Of a stretch of 64,000 nucleotides of DNA, positions 24,040 through 31,783 are shown in pieces. Positions within the stretch are counted from its first letter, which is position 1. The number at the start of each line of letters is the position of its first letter. A program made the translations under genes and the position numbers. This DNA comes from Terracoccus luteus (GTDB lineage: Bacteria > Actinomycetota > Actinomycetes > Actinomycetales > Dermatophilaceae), in assembly GCF_003635045.1 (NCBI RefSeq), contig NZ_RBXT01000001.1:558001-622000 (forward strand). Direction: 5' to 3'. Under the pieces are notes generated by a model. The model saw nothing but the letters and a program-made list of their open reading frames with translations. It did no database searches and was not told the DNA's origin.

Positions 24040-24177
24040 GTCCACCTCCGCGTCGCACGGGCCGCCCGGACGGCGCCCCGCCTCGGGACAGTCGACCAGC
24101 CTCGGGGCCCCAGCACAATGGGAGCCGGCTGACGATGCCCTGACCGCGCGCCCCGGCATCCGCCGTCGTCGTCGCAA

Positions 24178-24337
24178 CGGCCCGATTCCGGACACGCCCT
24201 CTCGGCCCCGCCCGTCCAGACTTTCGCCGCGGCCCGATTCCGGACAGGCTCCAGCGCCTTCGCCCGTTCAAGATCCCGCCACGGCCCGATTCCGGACAGC
24301 TCTCGCCGACAACGCCGCCCGGAATCGGGCCGTGGCG
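24178..24337. repeat. Cluster of 17-bp repeats at 52-bp period plus an inverted copy
   Basis: CGGCCCGATTCCGGACA occurs perfectly at 24178-24194, 24230-24246 and 24282-24298, each start 52 bp after the last. Copies two and three share further similarity upstream, so the unit is a degenerate tandem repeat. An inverted copy at 24319-24337 pairs perfectly over 19 bp with 24277-24295, forming a large hairpin with a 23-nt loop. It fills the otherwise gene-free 24040-24383 stretch between an outgoing and a divergent gene. It resembles a REP-type intergenic element. Confidence 0.85.
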
Positions 24338-24383
24338 CGGAAACGACGGGCGGACCGGCGTCGCCACTCGCTACCGTCGACGG

Positions 24384-24761
24384 ATGATCGACCACTTCGG
24401 CATCACGTGCATCGACCTGGCGGCCAGCTCCCGCTTCTACGACGCCGTCCTCGGCGAGCTCGGCTTCACGCGGCAGATGGACGTCGGCGAGGCGATCGGC
24501 TACGGCACCGAGGGGCACCCCGACTTCTGGATCTCCGCCTGGTCGGGCCCGGAGGTGAACCGCGAGATGCACCTGGCGTTCAGCGCGACGGATGCCGGTT
24601 CCGTCCGACGTTTCCACGAGGCGGCCGTACGCCTCGGCGCCGAGTCGCTCCACGAACCGCGCCTGTGGCCGGAGTACCACCCCAGGTACTTCGGGGCCTT
24701 CGTTCGCGACCCGGACGGCAACAACGTCGAGGCCGTGACCCACCGCGGGGACGCCGGCTGA
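24384..24761 (+). CDS. VOC-superfamily (glyoxalase-like) protein
   Basis: A 125-residue vicinal-oxygen-chelate protein: IDHFGITCIDLAASSRFYDAVLGELGF opening with the first metal-ligand His, and the closing YFGAFVRDPDGNNVEAVTH with a Glu ligand. VOC proteins include glyoxalase I, dioxygenases and antibiotic-binding proteins; this short single-domain type is typically of unknown substrate. ATG at 24384 follows the repeat cluster directly; no clear ribosome-binding site, so it may be leaderless or weakly translated. Confidence 0.85.
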   Translation: MIDHFGITCIDLAASSRFYDAVLGELGFTRQMDVGEAIGYGTEGHPDFWISAWSGPEVNREMHLAFSATDAGSVRRFHEAAVRLGAESLHEPRLWPEYHPRYFGAFVRDPDGNNVEAVTHRGDAG

Positions 24762-24883
24762 GGCTGAGCGCTGACGCGCATCGCGGTTGGACAAAGGTCT
24801 CGAAGTGGTCACCACGCCGTTCCTTCCGTCGGCGACGGGGTAGGTCACCGACACACACCGCAGGTGGAGCGAAGGAGAAGACG

Positions 24884-25456
24884 ATGAGGTTCCCACTGCT
24901 GCTCGTGCTCGTCATCGTGGTGCTCGGGGTGCTCTGGTACGTGATGAGCGGACGGTCGGTGAGCCGCCGCAGTGCCCCCAGTCGCCACGAACCGGTGCTG
25001 CCGTCGCAGCGCAGCGACCACGGTCTCAACGTCCCCTTGACCAGTGCCGGAGGCGGGCTCGCCGCCCAGAGCGCGTCGGAGCCCAGCTTCGGCGGTGCTC
25101 ACACCCCCATCGACGAGGACCGGCCGGCCACGGTCAGCTGGGACCGCGACGCCCGTGACGAGGACGAGCTCATGACCGACGAGCCGGGCCAGGAGCCGGG
25201 GGGCGACCGCGTGGCTCCGCCCGCCGAGTCGGTCGGGCCCGGGGGCGGAGCCACGCCCGGCGCAGCACATGCGGAAGTCGGTGACCGCTACACGGTCGAC
25301 GAGCCGGAGGGCGCGGCGTCGATGACGGACGAACCGGCCGGGGCCGAGGCGGCGGCGGGTGCCGCTGCTGCGACGCGTGCCTCGACGCCGCGGGTCGACG
25401 GTGGCGACTCCGACGATGACCCCGTCGAGGCCGAGGGCGACCACCCACTTCGCTGA
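24884..25456 (+). CDS. Membrane-anchored protein with long acidic disordered tail
   Basis: Not recognised as a named family. The 190-residue product starts with one transmembrane span (FPLLLVLVIVVLGVLWYVM, residues about 3-21), then a short basic segment and a long disordered tail rich in Glu, Asp, Ala, Gly and Pro with repeated MTDEP motifs. GAAGGAG lies about seven bases before the ATG at 24884. It is followed by a strong hairpin terminator. The tail should be cytoplasmic or extracellular depending on orientation; the basic residues after the span favour an inside tail. Confidence 0.65.
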   Translation: MRFPLLLVLVIVVLGVLWYVMSGRSVSRRSAPSRHEPVLPSQRSDHGLNVPLTSAGGGLAAQSASEPSFGGAHTPIDEDRPATVSWDRDARDEDELMTDEPGQEPGGDRVAPPAESVGPGGGATPGAAHAEVGDRYTVDEPEGAASMTDEPAGAEAAAGAAAATRASTPRVDGGDSDDDPVEAEGDHPLR

Positions 25457-25467
25457 GGTGACCGTCC

Positions 25468-25515
25468 GATGTGCGTTCGACACCTCCGGCGGCGCAGAGG
25501 TGTCGAACGCACATC
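25468..25515. terminator. Strong bidirectional hairpin terminator
   Basis: A perfect 19-bp inverted repeat (25468-25486 and 25497-25515) with a 10-nt loop, 12 bp after the stop of the gene ending at 25456 and between convergent genes. Confidence 0.85.
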
Positions 25516-25629
25516 ACGTCGTGCCTCTGGCACCCCCGGGACGTGAGGGGTGGTGAACGCGGTCTCTCTTTCTGAACACGACGCCGACGCAGTGGCCCCC
25601 GACGCCGTCGCGCCACCGCGTGGAGCGGG

Positions 25630-26544
25630 TCAGCGGCTGACGAGGACGCCCCGGGCCTCGCGCACGGTGACGTCGGTCGCCGGTCCGGGAACGGTGACCG
25701 TCGCCGGGATGGGGTTCCACTCCGTGCCGTCAAGACTAAAGTCGGCGCCGAAGGTCGTGTTGACGCGCACGGGGAACGAACCCGGCTCGCGGTAGACGTG
25801 GGTGATGTCGCCGTCGGGATACACGCCCCCGGTCGACGTCGTCGGCCCGATTGAGCTGCCGTCGCCGAACGTGTAGGTGAACCCGACGAGCCTGGGGCGG
25901 ATGCTGACCCGGATGCCGAGGAGCGTGCTCGTGTCGACCTCGCCGGGGGCGAAGCCGTCAGCCGTCCAGTCGACCTTGTAGAACGTCGTGAGGTTGACGA
26001 GGGTGGTGTTGCCGGCCGGCTGGCTCGAGACCTGCGGCTTGGACCACGGAGTCCGTTTGAAGGCCTGGACGATGTCGGCCATCGACAGCGTCGGGCGTGC
26101 CCCCGGGGCGACGTCAGCAGCGCACGTTGCTCCTTCTGTCACCCACGGCTCGGTCACCTCTCCCGCGACGAGGGTCTGGCGCCAGATCCGCAGGTAGGGC
26201 CCGACCATGTCGGGAGGGCAGTCCTTGAGGGCATGCGCGCAGGACGCGTCCTCGCTGATCGTCCCGGGCAGCGACTGGGGGCAGTCGTAGAGGGAGAGGT
26301 ACTGGTAGACCGGTGCGTTCTCGGGCCGGTCGGGCAGCAAGGCGCCACCGTCGTCACCGGGAAATTTGGGCAATGCAAGCACTTGAGCTCGAGTGAGTCC
26401 TGCATAGGCGCCGCCCGTATCTGTTCCGCACTCTCCATTGAAGTAATCCCCGTTGCACTCGTCCGCCACGGCCACCGTGAGGCCAGCCGCCGACAGACAC
26501 AGGGCGAGACTGGCGACGCCAAGCAGGCGAGCCAAGCTCCTCAC
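25630..26544 (-). CDS. Secreted PKD-like domain protein
   Basis: A 304-residue exported protein. It has a signal peptide (RSLARLLGVASLALCLSAAG..., cleavage near AVA-DE around residue 27), a central Cys-containing region with several probable disulfides (CNGDYFNGEC, DCPQS, SCAHALKDC), and a C-terminal PKD-type beta sandwich: FTYTFGDGSS, a Gly/Thr loop, then THVYREPGSFPVRV. Proteins of this sort pair with small lipoproteins in actinobacteria, but no function is known to me. GTG at 26544 overlaps the upstream lipoprotein stop, so the two are an operon. Base composition is less GC-rich than the surroundings in its first third. Confidence 0.7.
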   Translation of the reverse strand: MRSLARLLGVASLALCLSAAGLTVAVADECNGDYFNGECGTDTGGAYAGLTRAQVLALPKFPGDDGGALLPDRPENAPVYQYLSLYDCPQSLPGTISEDASCAHALKDCPPDMVGPYLRIWRQTLVAGEVTEPWVTEGATCAADVAPGARPTLSMADIVQAFKRTPWSKPQVSSQPAGNTTLVNLTTFYKVDWTADGFAPGEVDTSTLLGIRVSIRPRLVGFTYTFGDGSSIGPTTSTGGVYPDGDITHVYREPGSFPVRVNTTFGADFSLDGTEWNPIPATVTVPGPATDVTVREARGVLVSR

Positions 26545-27170
26545 TTCTTTGCCGTCTGGAGACGTTGCACTTCCCAGTGCTCGCGAAATGCCAAGCTGAT
26601 GATGAATGCGCCCTCAGCGTCGGAAGTGGTGTCGACAACGCGATCTTGAGAGTCCAGAATCTTGACCCCCCGTTGCGTCAAGAAAACGTTGACGATGGCG
26701 CTATTGGTTGAGAATTTCGACGCGGTCGCCGATGCGATCTTGAGCGAGGCACTCGAATGCCGCCATCGATTGCGCTCAAATTTCTGTGCCGTCTGAAAGT
26801 AGGTCTCACAGTTCGCGCACGAGGTCGAGAAGAGCCCGGTGAGCTCTTCAGGAGCGGCGGTAGTGAAGGCCCGGTTCAACTGTTCAACGTAGAACGAAGC
26901 GAAAGCTTCGGCGCCCTGCATAGTTTTGGGGCGTGCGGCCTTGGGGATCCTCGCGATCACCGGGTCGACGGTCGCCGCCGAACTCGTCGTCGGAGCGGCT
27001 GTGGTCGTCGTTATCGACGTGCTCGTCGTGGGCGGCGGCGCCGTGCTCGAGCTCGACGGTTGCTGGCTGCTCGTGGCCGCCTCGGGAGGTGAGCCGGAGC
27101 AGGCCGAGAGGGCGACCGCGGCCGTGGCCGCGACGGCGCACGCCATCGTCATTCGTCGTGAAACGGACAT
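26541..27170 (-). CDS. Lipoprotein, DUF6318-like
   Basis: A 209-residue lipoprotein: signal peptide with a lipobox ALSAC (Cys near residue 26), then a Ser/Thr/Pro linker, then a globular domain with FASFYVEQLNRAFTTAAPEELTGLFSTSCANCETYF. That segment, with its CxxC, is typical of the DUF6318 family, whose function is unknown. ATG at 27170 is chosen over upstream in-frame codons because a GGGGAAAG ribosome-binding site precedes it. Codon use is markedly less GC-rich than the neighbours, which suggests transfer or relaxed selection. Upstream 27171-27429 has no gene or recognisable element. Confidence 0.7.
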   Translation of the reverse strand: MSVSRRMTMACAVAATAAVALSACSGSPPEAATSSQQPSSSSTAPPPTTSTSITTTTAAPTTSSAATVDPVIARIPKAARPKTMQGAEAFASFYVEQLNRAFTTAAPEELTGLFSTSCANCETYFQTAQKFERNRWRHSSASLKIASATASKFSTNSAIVNVFLTQRGVKILDSQDRVVDTTSDAEGAFIISLAFREHWEVQRLQTAKK

Positions 27171-27429
27171 CACTTTCCCCTGATCGTGAACCTGCACGGA
27201 CGGCGGCCGCAGGGCCACCGCACGAAGTGCTGCCGGAAGGGTGCCACGATCCTGCCGCAGGCGCACCCCCCTGCGCTCCCGTCATCCACAGGTCCACGCC
27301 GTCGGCCCGCAGAGCCTCGGCTCCCAACAAGCAGGGCAGCGCGTCGCCAGACCGCCCACCACGGGCACGGTGCGAGGGAGACGGTGGGCCACCTCCCGGC
27401 ATCCGACGTCGATCACGCCAGCACGAGGC

Positions 27430-28110
27430 TCACTCGTCGGTGAACGCGCAGAACTCGTTGCCCCAGGGGTCGCTCATCACCGTCCACTGGATGTCGTCGC
27501 CGCGTCCGCGCAGCACACGCGCCCCGGCGGCGACGAGCCCCTCGACGGCGTCGCACGTGACGTCGACGTGCACGCGGTTCTTGCCCTGCTTCGCCTCGGG
27601 GACCGCCTGGTAGACGAACGACTCGAAGGGCGCACCAGGCACGGGCTCGGCCCAGCTGAAGCCGCGTCCGCTGCGCTGCACCTCCGACCCCAGCAGCCCG
27701 CCCCACCACCGCGCGACCTCGTCGGCGGCGTCGTCGTCACCGGTGACGTCCCACACGAGCTCGTAGAGACGCCGCGTCACCGGCTGGTCGCGCGTGAAGA
27801 CGCAGAAGAGCTGGCCGTCGGGGTCGCGCATCACCGTCCACGGGAGCGAGTCGTCGAGCAGCACGGCTCCCGACGCGACGAAGGGCTCGACCGACTCGGC
27901 GTTGACGTCGAGGTGCAGCCGGTTCTTGACCGACGGCGCCTCGGGCACCCGGTTGACCCAGACCGCGGTGTCCCCGTCTGGCGAGCGCAGGCACGCGTCG
28001 CCGTCGTCGTGCGGGTGCGCCTCCAGCCCCAGCCTCGGCGCCCAGAAGGCCGCGAGGGCGTGGGCGTCGAGGGAGTCGACACAGAGGTCCTTGTACCGGG
28101 CGATGGCCAT
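27430..28110 (-). CDS. Two-domain VOC (glyoxalase-like) protein
   Basis: A 226-residue protein made of two similar halves, each a glyoxalase-like fold. The halves are related: NRLHLDVNAESVEPFVASGA and NRVHVDVTCDAVEGLVAAGA, then WTVMRDPDGQLFCVF and WTVMSDPWGNEFCAF. Such duplicated Glyoxalase_6-type proteins are common in actinobacteria and mostly uncharacterised. The ATG at 28110 starts the first domain cleanly (AIARYKDLCVDSLDAHALAAFWAPRLGL). Divergent from the nuclease-helicase gene; about 90 bp lie between them. Confidence 0.82.
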   Translation of the reverse strand: MAIARYKDLCVDSLDAHALAAFWAPRLGLEAHPHDDGDACLRSPDGDTAVWVNRVPEAPSVKNRLHLDVNAESVEPFVASGAVLLDDSLPWTVMRDPDGQLFCVFTRDQPVTRRLYELVWDVTGDDDAADEVARWWGGLLGSEVQRSGRGFSWAEPVPGAPFESFVYQAVPEAKQGKNRVHVDVTCDAVEGLVAAGARVLRGRGDDIQWTVMSDPWGNEFCAFTDE

Positions 28111-28201
28111 GCCCGACAGTACCCACCGCGCGTCGGCGGCGGCAGCGCCCGGCCGCGTCACCGGCCCGGCACTGTCGGCGGCCGCGGGCATACTCGCCGC
28201 C

Positions 28202-31200
28202 ATGCAGCGCATCGACGGTCGGCTCGTGCTGAGCCCCACCGACCTCACCAAGCACGTGGCGTGCCCGCACGTCACGACGCTCGACCTCGAGGCGCTCCAG
28301 GGCGGTCAGCGTCCGTCCACCGGTCCCGACGACGCCCTCAACCTCGTCTTCGCCAAGGGCCTCGAGCACGAGTACGCCTACCTCGCTCAGCTGCGTGCGC
28401 AGGGTCTCGTCGTCGAGGACATCGCCGACCTCGACCTGTCGGGCGAGGCTGCCGAGGCGGCGACCGTCGACGCCATGCGGCGAGGTGTCGACGTCGTCTA
28501 CCAGGCGACCTTCTTCGACGGCCACTGGGTGGGACTGGCCGACTTCCTGCTCAAGGTCGAGCTGCCGCCGGGGGAGTCGAGCGTGTTCGGCGGCTGGCGC
28601 TACGACATCGCCGACACGAAGCTCGCCCGCCGCCTCAAGGTGCCCGCCCTGCTGCAGATGGCGACGTACGCAGCGCGGCTCGAGACCCTCCAGGGGATGC
28701 CGCCTCGCTGGCTCACCGTCGTCACCGGCGACCGCGAGCGTCACGCGTGGCGCCTCGTCGACGTCGCGCCGTACGCGCGGCGCCGACGGGCCGACCTCGA
28801 GGATGCCGTCACCCACCCCCGAGCGACCGAGTCGGCCCGCGTCGAGCACTGCGGCCAATGTCGCTGGAAGGAGCGCTGCGCCCAGGAGTGGGTCGACCGC
28901 GACGACCTCATCCAGGTCGCCGGCATGCGGGCCGACCACCGCGCGGCGCTCGTCGACGTCGGCATCCCGACCCTGCGCGCCCTCGCCGAGGCCCCCGACG
29001 AACAGGTCGCCCGGGCCCTGTCGACGACGAGCCGACGTCGGCTGCACCTGCAGGCGCGCCTGCAGCTGGCCGAGCGCGAGACGGGTCAGGCGCAGTACGA
29101 GCTGCTCCCGCCCGAGCCGCGCCGCGGCCTGCAACTGCTGCCCGAGCCGGATGCCGGTGACGTCTACCTCGACTTCGAGGGGGACCCGTGGGCCGACGGC
29201 GGAGCAGGCCGGGAGTACCTCGCCGGCGTGTGGACTCGGGAGGGGGAGTTCACGGCGTTCTGGGCGCACGACTTCGCGCAGGAGGGCCGGCTGACCGCCG
29301 ACCTCGTCGACTGGCTGACCGACCGCTGGACGCAGCACCCGGCCATGCACGTCTACCACTACGCGCCCTACGAGACGACGGCGCTCAAGCGCCTCGTCGG
29401 GCAGCACGCCACGCGCGAGGCCGAGCTCGACCAGCTGCTGCGGCACGAGGTGTTCGTCGACCTCTACGCCGTCGTGCGTCAGGGCGTGCGCATCAGCAAG
29501 GGGTCGTACTCGATCAAGAAGCTCGAGGAGTTCTACTGGGGGACAACGCGGTCCGCTGTAGAGGGGGCCGCCGTGACCGACGGGCTGTCGTCCGTCGTCG
29601 AGTACGAGCGGTGGCTCGCCGCCCGGGCCGACGACGCGTCCGGCGACCCGTCGACGGCGGCCGACGAGGACGGGATCCTCGAGGCGATCCGTCTGTACAA
29701 CCGTGAGGACGTGCGTTCCACCCACGCCCTGCACGAGTGGCTCGAGCAGCGGCGCGACGAGCTGGAGCGCGACGGCCAGGTGCTGTCGCGACCCGGCACC
29801 GCGCCGGTGAAGGAGATCGGCGACAACGAGCTCGCCGAGATCGACCTCGCCGAGCGACTCGTCGACGCCGACGGCCCCACCGCGCGGCTGCTGGCCGGGC
29901 TCGTCGGCTGGCACCGGCGCGAGAAGCGCCCCGAGTGGTGGGACTACTTCCGCTACAAGGACCTCGAGACCGCCGAGCTGGTCGAGGACGCCACCGCCAT
30001 CGGCGGGCTGGGCGAGCCGGAGGAGGTCGGGCTGGTGCGCCGCTCACGGGTGTGGCGCTACCCCTTCCCGCCGCAGGACTGCAGGGTCTCCATCGGCGGC
30101 TACGTCCCCGACGTCGACACGCACGCCAACGTCGGCAAGGTCGTGGCCCTCGACCCCCTCGAGGGGTGGATCGACCTGTCGATGGCCAAGGCGCTCGACC
30201 CGCCGCGACCGCGCGGCATCGGCGGCCCCGGTCCGGTGATGGACCAGGTGCTGCGCGAGAGCATCGCCCGCACCGCCGAGCTGGCCCTCGCCGGTGGGTC
30301 CAATCTCGCGACCCGTCTGCTCGACCGCGTCGTGCCCGCCGCCGAGTCACTCCGGGTCCGCGACGGGGAGACCCCGGCCGACGTGGTCGTCCGCGTGGGG
30401 CGCGTCCTCGACGGCGAGGTGCTCGCGGTGCAGGGTCCGCCCGGGGCCGGCAAGACCTGGGCCGGGTCGGCTCTCATCCGGGCGCTGCTCGACGCCGGGC
30501 TCACGGTCGGTGTCACCGCGCAGTCGCACGCCGTCGTGCTCAACCTGCTCGGCGAGGTGGGCCGCCCGGCACTGCACAAGGACGGCAGCCGGGGCGAGAA
30601 CGCCGACACCGCAACGGGTTCCGGCGGCGCCTCAGGTGTCGAGGGTGACGATGACACCACCCGCGAGGCGCCGCTCATCGACCACACGACCGACAACGCG
30701 GAGGTCGTCGACGCCCTCGCGAGCGGTCGCGTCGGCCTCGTCGGCGGTACGGCGTGGCTGTGGTCGCGCGAGGAGATGACGGATGCCGTCGACGTCCTCG
30801 TCGTCGACGAGGCCGGGCAGTTCTCGCTCGCCAACGCCGTCGCGGTGGCGCCGGCCGCCCGGTCCCTCGTCCTGCTCGGCGACCCCCAGCAGCTGACCCA
30901 GCCGACGAAGGCGGTCCACCCGTACGGCTCCGGGGTCTCGGCCCTCGACCACCTGCGCACGACGGGGGAGGGCCCGACGGAGGAGGTGCACGACGTCGTC
31001 CCGTCCGACCGCGGCGTGTTCCTCGACGTCACCCACCGCATGCACCCCGACCTCACCGCCTTCGTGTCCGAGCTCGCCTACGAGGGTCGCCTCCACGCCG
31101 CACCCGGTCGCGACCGGCAGCGCGTCGACGCCCCCGGCCCGGTGACCGGCCACGGCCTGCGGTGGGTGCCGGTCACCTCACCGGTCGAGCGCGGGCAGGA

Positions 31201-31783
31201 CAACCCGGAGGAGGCGGAGGTGGTGGCGGCTCTCGTCGACGGGCTGCTCGACGGCACGTGGACCGACGCGGACGGTGACGTCAGTCCGCTGCGCCTCGAC
31301 GACGTGCTCGTCGTGACCCCCTACAACGCGCAGGTGGCCGCCCTCGTCGCAGCCCTTCCTCCCGGCGCGCGGGTCGGCACCGTCGACAAGTTCCAGGGTC
31401 AGCAGGCCGCGGTCGTGGTCTACTCGATGGCCAGCTCGTCGGCGGCTGCCTCGCCCCGCGGGGTGCCGTTCCTCTTCGACCTGCACCGGCTCAACGTCGC
31501 CGTGTCGCGGGCCCGGGCGCTCGCCGTCGTCGTCGCCGACCCGGGGCTGCTCGACGCGGGCGTGCACACGCCCGACGAGCTGCGCGCCGTCAACGCGCTG
31601 TGCCGGCTCGTCGACGTCGCGACGGAGGTGCGGGTCGACGTCCCCGCCGCCGGCGACGGCGACGCGCGTCACTCGCCGTGGGCGGCGACCTCCCACAGCC
31701 GTCCCTCGGCCCGGACGTCCGGCACCGCCGAGCGGATCGAGGTCTGGGCCAGCTCGGGCGCCACCCCGAGGTCGACCGCGTAG
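28202..31783 (+). CDS. TM0106-family RecB-like nuclease fused to SF1 helicase
   Basis: A 1193-residue fusion. The N-terminal third is a TM0106-type RecB-like nuclease (SPTDLTKHVACPHVTTLDL, a GWRYDIADTKLAR segment, and the CGQCRWKERC cysteine cluster). Then comes an RNase H-like exonuclease region (DVYLDFEGDPW, SYSIKKLEEFYW). The C-terminal part is a UPF1/DNA2-type SF1 helicase: Walker A GPPGAGKTWAG, VVDEAGQFSL, LLGDPQQLTQPTKA, LDVTHRMHPDLT, TVDKFQGQQA and LNVAVSRARAL. The final 38 or so residues are read antisense to the convergent gene and look non-native. No Shine-Dalgarno; CATACT just upstream of ATG 28202 suggests a leaderless message. Confidence 0.88.
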   Translation: MQRIDGRLVLSPTDLTKHVACPHVTTLDLEALQGGQRPSTGPDDALNLVFAKGLEHEYAYLAQLRAQGLVVEDIADLDLSGEAAEAATVDAMRRGVDVVYQATFFDGHWVGLADFLLKVELPPGESSVFGGWRYDIADTKLARRLKVPALLQMATYAARLETLQGMPPRWLTVVTGDRERHAWRLVDVAPYARRRRADLEDAVTHPRATESARVEHCGQCRWKERCAQEWVDRDDLIQVAGMRADHRAALVDVGIPTLRALAEAPDEQVARALSTTSRRRLHLQARLQLAERETGQAQYELLPPEPRRGLQLLPEPDAGDVYLDFEGDPWADGGAGREYLAGVWTREGEFTAFWAHDFAQEGRLTADLVDWLTDRWTQHPAMHVYHYAPYETTALKRLVGQHATREAELDQLLRHEVFVDLYAVVRQGVRISKGSYSIKKLEEFYWGTTRSAVEGAAVTDGLSSVVEYERWLAARADDASGDPSTAADEDGILEAIRLYNREDVRSTHALHEWLEQRRDELERDGQVLSRPGTAPVKEIGDNELAEIDLAERLVDADGPTARLLAGLVGWHRREKRPEWWDYFRYKDLETAELVEDATAIGGLGEPEEVGLVRRSRVWRYPFPPQDCRVSIGGYVPDVDTHANVGKVVALDPLEGWIDLSMAKALDPPRPRGIGGPGPVMDQVLRESIARTAELALAGGSNLATRLLDRVVPAAESLRVRDGETPADVVVRVGRVLDGEVLAVQGPPGAGKTWAGSALIRALLDAGLTVGVTAQSHAVVLNLLGEVGRPALHKDGSRGENADTATGSGGASGVEGDDDTTREAPLIDHTTDNAEVVDALASGRVGLVGGTAWLWSREEMTDAVDVLVVDEAGQFSLANAVAVAPAARSLVLLGDPQQLTQPTKAVHPYGSGVSALDHLRTTGEGPTEEVHDVVPSDRGVFLDVTHRMHPDLTAFVSELAYEGRLHAAPGRDRQRVDAPGPVTGHGLRWVPVTSPVERGQDNPEEAEVVAALVDGLLDGTWTDADGDVSPLRLDDVLVVTPYNAQVAALVAALPPGARVGTVDKFQGQQAAVVVYSMASSSAAASPRGVPFLFDLHRLNVAVSRARALAVVVADPGLLDAGVHTPDELRAVNALCRLVDVATEVRVDVPAAGDGDARHSPWAATSHSRPSARTSGTAERIEVWASSGATPRSTA

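Noticed and set aside
24178-24298. CRISPR-like array of three repeats
   Set aside because: Repeat is only 17 bp, the spacing sequences are themselves partly similar, an inverted copy follows, and no cas genes are nearby; a REP-type element fits better.
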